A DNA stretch of 64,000 nt, taken from NCBI GenBank assembly GCA_016793095.1, contig JAEUJQ010000027.1, positions 124,001 through 188,000 on the forward strand, read 5' to 3'. The translations under genes and the position numbers were made by a program. A model generated the notes under the pieces. That model was not told where the DNA came from and ran no database searches. It saw nothing but the letters and a program-made list of their open reading frames with translations. Each line of letters opens with the position of its first letter. Within the stretch, counting starts at the first letter, position 1. The stretch is from Myxococcaceae bacterium. GTDB lineage: Bacteria; Myxococcota; Myxococcia; Myxococcales; Myxococcaceae. Positions 28,840-37,499 of the stretch are shown here, one piece after another.

Positions 28840-29469
28840 ATGAGCACCTCCGATCCGATGCGCGACTACGTGCGGCACACCCAGGGGCGGATGTACCAGA
28901 GCGACTTCTTCGAGTTCTTCTCGAAGGTGCACCCGTCGATGCCGTTCCTGTTCTGGCTCCCCGTGGTGTCCTGGGTGCTGGGCTCGACGCTGCTCAACGG
29001 CACCACCACCTGGCAGATCACGGTGGTGGCCATCCCGCTCGGCTTCCTGGGCTGGCAGTTCATGGAGTACTTCGTTCACAAGAACGTGTTCCACACCTGG
29101 CCGGGCTGGACGGGCCATGGCTTCCACCACAAGTACCCTGACGATCCGGCGCGCCTCGTCATGCCGCTGCCGGTCTCCATCGGCCTCGCGTCGATCATCG
29201 GCGGCCTGCTGTGGTTGGTGGGGCGGCCCGATCTCACCATTCCGTTCTGGGTGGGGCTGGTGCTCGGCTACCTCTGGTACGACTTCATGCACTGGTCCAC
29301 GCACTACCGCACGCCCACCACCGAGCGTGGCAAGCGGCTGCGGGCGCACCACATGGCCCACCACTTCGCCGACCCCGATCAGAACTTCGGCATCAGCCAC
29401 ATGTGGATGGACAAGCTCCTCGGCACCCAGCTCGTGCGCGGTGAGGAGAAGTCGGAAGCGAAGAGCTGA
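28840..29469 (+). CDS. Fatty-acid hydroxylase / sterol-desaturase superfamily membrane protein
   Basis: A 209-residue membrane protein with four hydrophobic segments and the His-box array of membrane di-iron oxygenases: FVHKNVFH, GHGFHHKYP, HWSTHYR and HHMAHHF. The spacing resembles fatty-acid 2-hydroxylases, which hydroxylate ceramide or phospholipid acyl chains using oxygen. Myxobacteria make 2-hydroxy fatty acids and sphingolipids, so this role is plausible but unproven. No cytochrome b5 domain is fused, so electrons must come from elsewhere. Confidence 0.9.
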   Translation: MSTSDPMRDYVRHTQGRMYQSDFFEFFSKVHPSMPFLFWLPVVSWVLGSTLLNGTTTWQITVVAIPLGFLGWQFMEYFVHKNVFHTWPGWTGHGFHHKYPDDPARLVMPLPVSIGLASIIGGLLWLVGRPDLTIPFWVGLVLGYLWYDFMHWSTHYRTPTTERGKRLRAHHMAHHFADPDQNFGISHMWMDKLLGTQLVRGEEKSEAKS

Positions 29470-29484
29470 CGAGCTCGGCCCGCC

Positions 29485-29934
29485 TCAGCGCGACGCGAGC
29501 GTGAGGTAGCCGCAGTGAAAGCCGACCCCCTCGACGGGCCGCGAGCACAGCTCCCCGCGTTCGGGTGAGAAGGCCCCCTCGGTCACGGGACCCGCCTCGG
29601 CGACGATCGACGCATCGAGCCCGGCCGAGGACACAGGCGCGCCGAGCAGCAGTCGCCCTCCGCCCAGGAGGAGGAGCAGCGTCGCGGCGACCCCGACCAG
29701 CGCCCGGTTGAGCCGACCGCGAGGGCCGGGCTCGACCCGCGGCACGACCCCCTTCCACAAGTGCTGGACCTCGTCGCGGGCCGCCCGCTCGCGGAAGAGC
29801 CGGCGCTCGGTCTCGAGCCACTGCAGCTCATGACGACAGCGCGGGCAGTGCGCAGCGTGCTCGCGCAGCGCCTCGTCCGGGAGCTCGCCCTGCACGGCGG
29901 CGTCGAGGAGGTGGGTCTTCCCGCAGCGGCTCAT
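29485..29934 (-). CDS. Anti-sigma factor with a zinc-finger-like N-terminus
   Basis: A 149-residue protein with the anti-sigma HxxxCxxC motif (REHAAHCPRCRHEL, about residues 25-38) followed by a helix, one transmembrane segment (ALVGVAATLLLLLGGGRLLL, about 83-102) and a short periplasmic tail with two cysteines. Its ATG overlaps the stop of the sigma-factor gene (ATGA), the usual arrangement of an ECF sigma with its membrane-bound inhibitor. Release would follow proteolysis or a redox change at the zinc site. The signal is unknown. Confidence 0.87.
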   Translation of the reverse strand: MSRCGKTHLLDAAVQGELPDEALREHAAHCPRCRHELQWLETERRLFRERAARDEVQHLWKGVVPRVEPGPRGRLNRALVGVAATLLLLLGGGRLLLGAPVSSAGLDASIVAEAGPVTEGAFSPERGELCSRPVEGVGFHCGYLTLASR

Positions 29935-30566
29935 GTCGGCCCTCCCAGGTGAGGGAGCAACGCGGCCCGCAGCGCAAGGCGGGCCCGGTGGATCTCGTTC
30001 TTCACCATGGGCAACGTCCACCCCATGGCGGCGGCGATCTCGTCGTACGACAGCCCGTGATCGAGGCGCAGCAGCAGCGCCGCGCGGCGGGGCTCGGACA
30101 AGTCCGCGAGGGCGGCCGAGAGCTGCCCTTCGAGCTCACGATCGAGGAGGGTGCGCTCGGGATCCGGGGCGGGCAGGACCGCCGCCGGCAGCCCCTCGTC
30201 CTCGTCACTCTCGAGCGGCTGGTGCTGGCGCACCCGCTTCACCTCGAAGGCGACGTTGCGCGCGATGCCGAACACCCATGGCTTGAAGCGGTCGCGCTCT
30301 CCGAGCCTCGGGAGCTGAACGTGCGCGCGCGCGAAGGTCTCCTGGGTCGCGTCGTCAGCCGAGTCCGGCTGGCGAATGAGATCACGCAGGAAGCGGCGCA
30401 CCGCGAGCACGTGGCGCTCGAAGAGGGCCCGGAAGGCCTCGCTCTCACCCCGCTGCGCGCGCGCCACCAGCGCCTCATCGGGCGTCTGGGGAGTGATGGG
30501 CTCGGGGCGGCGCAGCAGGCGAAGCACGGCGGGAAGAGAATGCGACCTGAGGCCCTCTGGTTTCAA
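29931..30566 (-). CDS. ECF RNA polymerase sigma factor (RpoE-like)
   Basis: A 211-residue sigma factor: region 2 (QPDSADDATQETFARAHVQL, about 68-87) and region 4 (HGLSYDEIAAAMGWTLPMVK, about 170-189). It is encoded with its presumed membrane anti-sigma factor. A TTG at 30566 gives the longest product; a GTG at 30527 is an alternative, and neither has a clear ribosome-binding site. Region 2 shows the RFKPWVFGIARNVAFEVKR segment that contacts -10 DNA. Target genes are unknown, and autoregulation is common in this class. Confidence 0.9.
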   Translation of the reverse strand: MKPEGLRSHSLPAVLRLLRRPEPITPQTPDEALVARAQRGESEAFRALFERHVLAVRRFLRDLIRQPDSADDATQETFARAHVQLPRLGERDRFKPWVFGIARNVAFEVKRVRQHQPLESDEDEGLPAAVLPAPDPERTLLDRELEGQLSAALADLSEPRRAALLLRLDHGLSYDEIAAAMGWTLPMVKNEIHRARLALRAALLPHLGGPT

Positions 30567-30603
30567 GCCAGCGCAACCCGCTGATCCGACAGTCCGGGGC
30601 GGG

Positions 30604-31632
30604 TCAATCGTCGTCGGGCATCCCCCAGGCTGCGGGCAGGGAGACCCGCGCAGCCCTCAGGCGGCGGAGGTGCGAGCGAAGCCAATCGAGCTCGAGCGTC
30701 GCGGGCTCGCTCCGCCCCCGCTGATGAACCCGCAGGACCCCCAGCGCTCCGAACATCGCCCCGATGGCCTTCATCATCGGCTCGGGAGCGTGCGACCCCA
30801 CCAGGTCCACGTCGAGCCGATTGCCCTCGGTGCGCCGGGCCCGAAGCGTCAGGCTCTGCGACTCGAGGGTGAGCGTCGCTCCGGGCCAGGCGGCCGCCAC
30901 GACGGAAGAGGCGTAGCCGAGCACCTCGCCGTCCACGTCGACGCGAACGTCGAGGCGAGCGCAGCGGGGTCGAAAGGGCGACCGCGCCAGACGCTTCGAG
31001 AGCTCGAGCGCGGCGCTGCGACCGAAGCGCTCGAGCTCGAGGACGAGCCCATCGAGCTGAGTGAAGGCCGGCGCCGGCAGGACCCGGTCGAGCAGCTCCA
31101 TCACCTGTCTCACGGTGCCCACCACGCCAACGCCCCGAAAGGTCCACGGCGCCGCGGTTCGGGCGAGGGCCTCGAGGAGACGGCGGTCCTCGCAGGTGAC
31201 GACCGCCAGCTGCGCCAGCGCTGGCTCTCGCAGCGCCTCTGCCAACGCGGTCGCCGGGACTCCGGCTGGCACCCGGAGCTCGCGAAGCAGCGGCAGCGTT
31301 GGCTCGTCGCGCCATCGAGCCCGCCCCTCCGACGAGAAGGCCTGGGGCTTCAAGGCCACCCGCGCCAGGAACCCGCGGTCGAACCGCACCGAGGCTTCGT
31401 CCACGAAGGGGGCGAGGCGCCCCAGCCAACGCGTCCGGTGAGCCTTCTCGAGCTGGGCGAGGCGGACTCGATCGTCGGCAGTGTCTTCGAGCCGCAGCGC
31501 CTTGAACTGCAGCGCGATGAACTCGCCGCGAGGGTCTCTGCGCTCGAGGAGCGCGTCCTGCAGCACGAGCCGCGGGGCGTCGTCATCTGGCTGCTGCGCC
31601 GCTGCGGTGACCAGGGCGACGAGCTCGCTCAT
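30604..31632 (-). CDS. TIGR02996-type repeat-companion domain protein
   Basis: A 342-residue protein whose N-terminus (DDDAPRLVLQDALLERRDPR, then GEFIALQFKAL) matches the short domain found at the start of many myxobacterial and planctomycete proteins with leucine-rich or other repeats. The rest (about residues 90-342) has leucine-spaced segments such as LRELRVPAGVPATALAEALR, reminiscent of degenerate LRR-type repeats. The domain's function is not established. It sits alone, 36 bp downstream of the start of the ECF gene and nine bp after kup on the same strand. Confidence 0.65.
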   Translation of the reverse strand: MSELVALVTAAAQQPDDDAPRLVLQDALLERRDPRGEFIALQFKALRLEDTADDRVRLAQLEKAHRTRWLGRLAPFVDEASVRFDRGFLARVALKPQAFSSEGRARWRDEPTLPLLRELRVPAGVPATALAEALREPALAQLAVVTCEDRRLLEALARTAAPWTFRGVGVVGTVRQVMELLDRVLPAPAFTQLDGLVLELERFGRSAALELSKRLARSPFRPRCARLDVRVDVDGEVLGYASSVVAAAWPGATLTLESQSLTLRARRTEGNRLDVDLVGSHAPEPMMKAIGAMFGALGVLRVHQRGRSEPATLELDWLRSHLRRLRAARVSLPAAWGMPDDD

Positions 31633-31641
31633 GTCGGCTCG

Positions 31642-33681
31642 TCAGAGATCGACCTGCATGCCGAGCTCGACCACGCGGCCGGGCGGAATCCCGAAGTAGC
31701 TGGTCGCCGACAGCGCGTTGCGGGACACGAACGAGAAGACCGTCTTGCGCCACCGCATCATGGTGGACTTGCCGTGGGTGAGCAGCGTCTCGCGGCCCAG
31801 GAAGTAGCTGGTCGTCGAGGGCTCGGCGACGAGCCCCTCTTCCCGCGCAGCCACGAGGATCGCGGGGACGTTGGGGGTCTCCATGAAGCCGGTGCGCCAC
31901 AGCACCCGGTAGAACCCGTTCCCGAGGTCCTTCACCTCGAGCCGCTCGTCCTTCGGCACGTAGGGGACCTCCATCGGCAGGATCGACAGCAGCACCACCT
32001 GCCGGTGCAGCACCTGGTTGTGCTTGAGGTGGTGCAGCAGGACCGGCGGCGTACCGTCGGGGTTGCCGGACATGAAGACGGCGGTGCCGCGCACGCGGTA
32101 CGGCTTGGTGGCCTCGATGTCCTCGAGCAGGGCGGTGATCGGCATCAGGGACTGGTTGAAGCGCTCGCCCAGCTCGCGACGCCCGCGCTTCCACGTCGTC
32201 ATCAGCGTGAACATGGTGATGCCCAGCGCCACCGGGAACCAGCCGCCGTCGAAGAACTTGAGCAGGTTCGCCGAGAAGAACGGGACGTCGAACGAGAGGA
32301 AGAGCAGGCCCAGGGGCAGCACCCGCCACAGGGGCCACTTCCAGTTCCGCAGCGCCATGTAGCTGAAGACGATCGAGGTGATCGTCATCGTGCCCGTCAC
32401 CGCGATGCCGTAGGCGGCCGCCAGGGCGGTCGAGCTCCTGAACGCCACCACGAGCGTGAGGCACGCCACCATCAGCGCCTGGTTCACCTCGGGCACGAAG
32501 ATCTGCCCTTCGTTGCGCTCCGAGGTGTGCACGATGGTCACGCGCGGCAGGTAGCCGAGCTGCACTGCCTGCCGGGCCAGCGAGAACGAACCCGAGATCA
32601 GCGCCTGCGAGGCGATCACCGTCGCCGCGGTCGCGAGGCCCACCATCGGGTAGACCAGAGCGCCAGGCACCAGCGCCCAGAACGGCTTGGCCACCCACCC
32701 GTTCTCCAACAGGTACGCCCCCTGCCCGAAGTAGTTGATGAGCAGCGCGGGGAACACCATGACGAGCCACGCGATGCGAATGGGCCGCGCGCCAAAGTGG
32801 CCGAGGTCCGCGTAGAGCGCCTCACCGCCGGTGATGCACAGCACGACCGCGCCGAGAATCACGAAGCCATGCCAGGGATCGTGGCTGAACAGGCGCAGCG
32901 CCCACACGGGGTTTGCCGCCTCGAGCACCGCAGGGTTCAGCAGGATCGCGCGCACGCCGAGGATCGTCAGGGTGATGAACCAGACGACCATGATGGGCCC
33001 GAACACCCGACCGATGCCGCCCGTGCCGCGCTTCTGCACCATGAAGAGCGCCACGAGGATCGCGAAGGTGATGGGCACTACGGCCTGGTCGAGCGCGTGG
33101 GTCGCCACGCCAAGCCCCTCCACGGCCGACAACACCGAGATGGCCGGCGTGATGACGCCCTCGCCGAACAGCATCGAGGCGCCCAGCAGGCCCGCCAGCA
33201 CCACCGCCACCGTCGTCCGCTTCCCCGACTCACGCCCCGGCACCAGCGCGAGCAGCGCGAACATGCCGCCCTCGCCCTTGTTGTCCGCCCGGGTGATGAA
33301 GAGCAGGTACTTGAAGGTGACGACCATCGTCAGCGACCAGAAGAACAGCGACAGCACCCCGAGCACGGCGTCGTGCGACACGTCCATGGCATGGGGGGAC
33401 GTCACCAGCTGGCCGTTGATCTCCTTCTTCGCGAAGCACTCCTGCATCGCGTAGAGCGGGCTGGTTCCGATGTCTCCGTAGACGACGCCGAGGGCGCCGA
33501 TGGCGAGGGGCAGCAGCTTCTTGTGCTCGTGGCCGTGTTCGCCGCCGCCCGGAGTCGGCGCAGGAGCCGCACTCGGCGCAGGTGCCGGAGCCGGCGGTCT
33601 CGGGGCCTCGGGCTTTGGACCGCCCTCGACCCCAGCCGGAGGTGGCTGAGCGGCAGGCGGGGCCTGGGGGGTGTCACTCAT
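31642..33681 (-). CDS. kup: Kup-type low-affinity potassium uptake permease
   Basis: A 679-residue protein with the Kup/HAK signature VVYGDIGTSPLYAMQE in the first helix, GGMFALLALVPG, and twelve hydrophobic helices up to about residue 480. A C-terminal cytoplasmic domain of about 190 residues follows (LHHLKHNQVLHRQVVLLSIL). Kup takes up K+ by proton symport. The first 50 residues are an unusual Pro/Ala-rich cytoplasmic extension absent from E. coli Kup. The ATG at 33681 was chosen. An ATG at 33765 would extend it further (MNQVKQSLNASRW) and cannot be excluded. Confidence 0.93.
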   Translation of the reverse strand: MSDTPQAPPAAQPPPAGVEGGPKPEAPRPPAPAPAPSAAPAPTPGGGEHGHEHKKLLPLAIGALGVVYGDIGTSPLYAMQECFAKKEINGQLVTSPHAMDVSHDAVLGVLSLFFWSLTMVVTFKYLLFITRADNKGEGGMFALLALVPGRESGKRTTVAVVLAGLLGASMLFGEGVITPAISVLSAVEGLGVATHALDQAVVPITFAILVALFMVQKRGTGGIGRVFGPIMVVWFITLTILGVRAILLNPAVLEAANPVWALRLFSHDPWHGFVILGAVVLCITGGEALYADLGHFGARPIRIAWLVMVFPALLINYFGQGAYLLENGWVAKPFWALVPGALVYPMVGLATAATVIASQALISGSFSLARQAVQLGYLPRVTIVHTSERNEGQIFVPEVNQALMVACLTLVVAFRSSTALAAAYGIAVTGTMTITSIVFSYMALRNWKWPLWRVLPLGLLFLSFDVPFFSANLLKFFDGGWFPVALGITMFTLMTTWKRGRRELGERFNQSLMPITALLEDIEATKPYRVRGTAVFMSGNPDGTPPVLLHHLKHNQVLHRQVVLLSILPMEVPYVPKDERLEVKDLGNGFYRVLWRTGFMETPNVPAILVAAREEGLVAEPSTTSYFLGRETLLTHGKSTMMRWRKTVFSFVSRNALSATSYFGIPPGRVVELGMQVDL

Positions 33682-33737
33682 GGCACTGCGCCCAATAGCC
33701 CAAGCGGTGCCGGGCAACAGACCCATCCAACGCGACG

Positions 33738-33775
33738 CGTTAAGTGATTGTTTTACCTGGTTCATTTCGTCGGGC
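33738..33775 (-). promoter_or_regulatory. AT-rich island upstream of kup, probable promoter region
   Basis: The segment around TTAAGTGATTGTTTTACC is much richer in A and T than the rest of the window and lies 60-95 bp upstream of the kup start, in the gap to the divergent DUF1800 gene. I could not assign confident -35 and -10 boxes. Confidence 0.35.
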
Positions 33776-33868
33776 CTCGGCTGACCGACGTCACTCGCGC
33801 GCCAGGCACTCCAGCCGTGGGCTCCAGGTGTCGTCCAACTTCGGCTCGGCCCACGTGTTCGAAGGGGC

Positions 33869-35494
33869 ATGATCCGGCTCTGGCTGGTGGCTTTCGCGAG
33901 CTGTGCGTCCGCGCCCGCCGTACCGGTGCCCGTCCGGCCGACCCCGCTGTCCGTTCAGGTGTCGCTGCCGGCGACCGGGCTGTCGGAGGCGGAGCGCACC
34001 ACCCACGCGCTGAACCGGTTGGCGTTCGGCCCCTCAGGTGGCGACCGTCAGCGCATCGCCGCGATGGGCCTCGAGGCGTGGCTCTCGGAGCAGCTCACGC
34101 CCGGCGTCGATCCCGCGATGGACGAGCGCCTGTCGGGCTTCAAGACGCTCGATCTCTCGGTGGCCGAGGCGCTTCGAGAGTTCCCGCGGCCCGACCAGCG
34201 GCTGAAGGCGATGGGCGTCGACCCGGGCTCGCCAGCAGGACAGGAGGCGGCACGGCGCCTGGTGAAGGAGTCGCCCGAAGAGCTGCCCCGGCAGCTCCTC
34301 ATCGAGCTGACCCAGGCGAAGCTGCTGCGCGCCGCCACCTCGAAGCGGCAGCTCGAGGAGGTGCTGGTCGACTTCTGGTTCAACCACTTCAACGTCTCGG
34401 CCGAGAAGAACCGCGTCCGGTGGATGGTGAACGCCTACGAGCGCGAGGCCATTCGCCCGCACGTGTTCGGGCGCTTCCGCGAGCTGCTGGGCGCGACGGC
34501 GAAGCACCCGGCCATGCTCTGGTACCTCGACAACTGGATGTCGGTGCGCGACGGCTTCGAGCTGCCGCCGGCGTTCCGCAAGAGCCTGGGGGACGACGCG
34601 GGCCCGCCGCGGGCGCTGGGGCTCAACGAGAACTACGCGCGCGAGCTGCTCGAGCTGCACACCGTGGGCGTGAACGCCGGCTACACCCAGGCCGACGTGC
34701 GCGAGGCCGCGAGGGCCCTCACAGGCTGGGGCCTCGAGCTCCGCCAGCGCCAGCGGGACTTCGCGCGCTTCGAGTTCCACCGCCTCGCGCACGACGACGG
34801 CCCCAAGCGCGTCTTCGGCCTCGAGCTGCCGGCCGGCCTGGGCCAGGACGACGGCGAGCGCCTGCTCGACCACCTCGCGCGCCACCCGGCCACCGCGCGG
34901 CACCTCGCCACGAAGCTGTGCCAGCGGCTGGTGAGCGAGCAGCCCCCGCCGGCGCTGGTGGACCGCGTCGCCGCGACGTTCCTGCGCACCGACGGCGATC
35001 TCACGGCGACGTACCTCGCCGTCATCGAGAGCCCCGAGTTCTGGAGCCCGGCGAACGTCGGCACCCTCACCCGCACCCCGCTCGAGTTCGTGGTGGGCGC
35101 CGTGCGGACCGTGGGCACGCTCGATGAGGTGCAGCGGCCGCTCGCGGCGGTCCTCGACCAGCTGGGCCAGCCGCTCTACCGCTGCCCGCCGCCGACCGGC
35201 TACCCGGAGCACGGCGCGCACTGGATCTCGGCCGGCGCGCTCGTGTCCCGCATCAACTTCGGCCTGCGCCTCGCGACCGGCCGGATCCCCGGCGTCGAGG
35301 TGGCGCTGCCGCCGAAGGACACGCCGGTCGACGTGCTCGCGCGAGACGTGCTGGGCCGGCCGGCCTCGGCGTCGACGATCGCGACGGTGGAGCGCGCGCT
35401 GCGGCAGGACGACGACGTGGACGAGCGGCGCGGGCCGCAGGTCGCGAAGGTGGTGGGGCTGCTGCTCGGCTCCCCGGAGTTCCAGAAACAATGA
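33869..35494 (+). CDS. DUF1800 family protein
   Basis: A 541-residue protein with an N-terminal hydrophobic segment and the DUF1800 core: THALNRLAFGPSGGDRQRI near residue 44, then DFWFNHFNV, NENYARELLELHTVGVNAGY and ARALTGWGL. These motifs define DUF1800, which is almost always encoded directly before a DUF1501 gene, as here (ATGA overlap at 35491). The function is unknown. Secretion and a link to polysaccharide or surface processes have been proposed for the pair, without firm proof. Confidence 0.9.
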   Translation: MIRLWLVAFASCASAPAVPVPVRPTPLSVQVSLPATGLSEAERTTHALNRLAFGPSGGDRQRIAAMGLEAWLSEQLTPGVDPAMDERLSGFKTLDLSVAEALREFPRPDQRLKAMGVDPGSPAGQEAARRLVKESPEELPRQLLIELTQAKLLRAATSKRQLEEVLVDFWFNHFNVSAEKNRVRWMVNAYEREAIRPHVFGRFRELLGATAKHPAMLWYLDNWMSVRDGFELPPAFRKSLGDDAGPPRALGLNENYARELLELHTVGVNAGYTQADVREAARALTGWGLELRQRQRDFARFEFHRLAHDDGPKRVFGLELPAGLGQDDGERLLDHLARHPATARHLATKLCQRLVSEQPPPALVDRVAATFLRTDGDLTATYLAVIESPEFWSPANVGTLTRTPLEFVVGAVRTVGTLDEVQRPLAAVLDQLGQPLYRCPPPTGYPEHGAHWISAGALVSRINFGLRLATGRIPGVEVALPPKDTPVDVLARDVLGRPASASTIATVERALRQDDDVDERRGPQVAKVVGLLLGSPEFQKQ

Positions 35495-36645
35495 TCTCGA
35501 GACGACGCCTGCTCCAGTCGCTCGCGGTGTTCGGCGCCGCGCCCGTGTTCGCCGAACCGCCGCGCGCCAAGAAGACGCTCGTGGTGGTGTTCCTGCGTGG
35601 CGGCGTCGACGGCCTGGCGATGGCGCCGCCCATGGGCGATCGCGACTACGCGGCGCTGCGGACCACGACGCGGGTGAAGGGCCTGCGCCTCGACGACACC
35701 TTCGGCCTCCACCCGGCCATGGCCGCGCTCCTGCCCCTCTACGCGTCGAAGCAGCTCGCCGTGGTGCACGCGACCGGCCTGCCCGTGTCGCCCCGCAGCC
35801 ACTTCGAGGCGCAGGACTTCCTCGAGTCGGGCACGCCGGGCCGCCGCGCCGCCGAGGGCTGGCTCAACCGCGCCGGCCGCGACCTGCCGAAGAGCGCGTT
35901 CTCGATGGTGGCGGTGCAGAACACCCTGCCGGTGTCGCTGGCGGGCGACTCGAGCGCCCTCGCCTTCCCGTCCCTGCGCGACTTCCGCGTGCTCGGCGGA
36001 GACGCGGCGGCCACCACCTTCGAGGCGCTGTACGAGAGCGCCGTCGACGAGGCCCTGCGCACGTCGGGCCACGAGGCCTTCGACTTCCTCGAGCGCGCGA
36101 AGCACGAGGGCCTGGCCGATCGCCCCGCGCAGCACGGCGCGCAGTGGCCGAAGACGGCGCTGGCCCGCCGCCTTCAGGACATCACCCGCCTCATCCACGC
36201 CGACGTGGGGCTGTCGATCGCCGCCACCGAGGCAGGGGGCTTCGACACGCACCTGGGCCAGGGCGCCGAGACGGGGCAGCTCGCGAACCGGCTGAAGGAG
36301 GTCGCCGACGCGCTCGCGGCCTTCGCGCAGGATCTCGGCCCGCGGCTCGCCGACGTCACGCTGCTGACGATGACCGAGTTCGGCCGCACCGCGAAGGAGA
36401 ACGGCACGCGCGGGACGGATCACGGCACCGCGTCGGCGTCGCTCGTGCTCGGGGGCGGAGTCGCTGGCGGTCGGGTGCTGACGCGCTGGCCGGGACTCGC
36501 GGCGAGCGCGCTCCGGGACGGCCGCGATCTCGAGCCGACGACCGACCTGCGCGCGGTGATGAGCGAGTGCCTCGACTCGGTGGGCATCCGCACGCGCGAC
36601 GTCTTCCCCGACTTCGCGCCGGTGAAGCTCGGGCTCTTCGGCTGA
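35491..36645 (+). CDS. DUF1501 family protein with Tat-type signal
   Basis: A 384-residue protein starting MISRRRLLQSLAVFGAAPVF, a twin-arginine-like signal. The DUF1501 core follows: VVVFLRGGVDGLAMAPPMGD, LHPAMAALLPLY, VHATGLP and SRSHFEAQDFLESGT, with the late metal-type motif FDTHLGQG and TMTEFGRTAKENG. The fold belongs to the alkaline phosphatase/sulfatase superfamily, so it probably binds metal and may be a hydrolase; the substrate is unknown. Its start codon overlaps the DUF1800 stop by four bases. Confidence 0.9.
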   Translation: MISRRRLLQSLAVFGAAPVFAEPPRAKKTLVVVFLRGGVDGLAMAPPMGDRDYAALRTTTRVKGLRLDDTFGLHPAMAALLPLYASKQLAVVHATGLPVSPRSHFEAQDFLESGTPGRRAAEGWLNRAGRDLPKSAFSMVAVQNTLPVSLAGDSSALAFPSLRDFRVLGGDAAATTFEALYESAVDEALRTSGHEAFDFLERAKHEGLADRPAQHGAQWPKTALARRLQDITRLIHADVGLSIAATEAGGFDTHLGQGAETGQLANRLKEVADALAAFAQDLGPRLADVTLLTMTEFGRTAKENGTRGTDHGTASASLVLGGGVAGGRVLTRWPGLAASALRDGRDLEPTTDLRAVMSECLDSVGIRTRDVFPDFAPVKLGLFG

Positions 36646-36657
36646 GCCGCGCATCGC

Positions 36658-36915
36658 TCAGCTCGCGCAGGCGACGCCTGGCTTCACGAACGAGCCATCG
36701 CGGCACTCCTTCGTGTAGCCGAGGCTCGTGCAGCTCGCGCCACCACTCCAGGTGCCGCGCAGTCGCGAGCACACGTCGGCGCCCTTCTCGAACCGGGTGT
36801 CGCGGAAGTCGTGACAGAAGCGCGTGCCGGTCGTCGCCGTCTGCTCACACGCTCCCGTCGTGCTCGCGCCGCCGCAGCCGAGCAGGACCGCACCGAGGAG
36901 CAGGACGGCTCTCAT
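36658..36915 (-). CDS. Small Cys-rich lipoprotein
   Basis: An 85-residue protein with a lipoprotein signal (MRAVLLLGAVLLGCGG) and six further cysteines in a mature part of about 70 residues (GACEQ, RFCHDF, DVCSRL, ASCTSLG, KECRDG, VACAS). Probably disulfide-bonded at the outer membrane. No family recognised. It converges on the DUF1501 gene with a 12-bp gap. Confidence 0.7.
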   Translation of the reverse strand: MRAVLLLGAVLLGCGGASTTGACEQTATTGTRFCHDFRDTRFEKGADVCSRLRGTWSGGASCTSLGYTKECRDGSFVKPGVACAS

Positions 36916-37000
36916 GCCCCAGACGACGAGCATCGGCCGTGCCGTGGGCAGCGCGCCTGATTCTGCCGATCTCAGCAGGGCGCGTCCGCACGCGTTGCGC

Positions 37001-37498
37001 TCAGAGCTCGCCGGGCAGCGGCGCGTCGCCTTCCTTCACGCGCGCCCACATGGCCGTCTGGTCGCCCGTGTAGATGACGGTCTCGCCCTGCCGGAACTCG
37101 AACTGGTAGCGCACCATGATGTTGTCGGCCATGCGCCGGCTGCGCGTCGTCCAGCCCTTCAAGATGACGGGAGCGCCGGGCCGCGCGAGCGCGAGGAAGC
37201 GCGCCTCGTGGATCTTCGCGCCGTAGCCGATCCACCCCTCTGCGTGGCGCAGGCCGAGCACGTAGTACGCGTGCACGAAGCCGATCATGCCGGTCATGTG
37301 CACCATCAGACCGCCGCTCAGGTGGCGGGGGTGACGGACCGGGTGCACGCGCTGCGCGCGCGTGAGCGGCAGCTCCTCGTGCACGGGCATCTGGCAGACG
37401 ACCTCGCCCTTCTCCTTGTCGATGGAGAGGATCTCGTCGATCAGCAGCCCCTCGGGCGAGTACGGGCAGTCATCGACGAAGGCTTGTTCGAGCGGCAT
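37001..37498 (-). CDS. Hotdog-fold protein (thioesterase/dehydratase-like)
   Basis: A 165-residue cytoplasmic protein. PHPRHLSGG-like residues (HPVRHPRHLSGGLMVHMTGM, about 52-71) and the strand pattern GYGAKIHEARFLALARPGAP, then RMADNIMVRYQFEFRQG, match the hotdog superfamily (FabZ/thioesterase group). Catalytic residues cannot be fixed. The gene begins two bases past the stop of the S9 peptidase gene, so both are on one transcript, which gives no obvious pathway. Confidence 0.6.
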   Translation of the reverse strand: MPLEQAFVDDCPYSPEGLLIDEILSIDKEKGEVVCQMPVHEELPLTRAQRVHPVRHPRHLSGGLMVHMTGMIGFVHAYYVLGLRHAEGWIGYGAKIHEARFLALARPGAPVILKGWTTRSRRMADNIMVRYQFEFRQGETVIYTGDQTAMWARVKEGDAPLPGEL

Positions 37499-37499
37499 G

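Noticed and set aside
30376-33747. Open frame of over 1100 codons on the plus strand across sigma, repeat-companion and kup genes
   Set aside because: It crosses three supported minus-strand genes, is dominated by His/Arg/Gln/Glu and has no recognisable domain; a GC-rich artefact.
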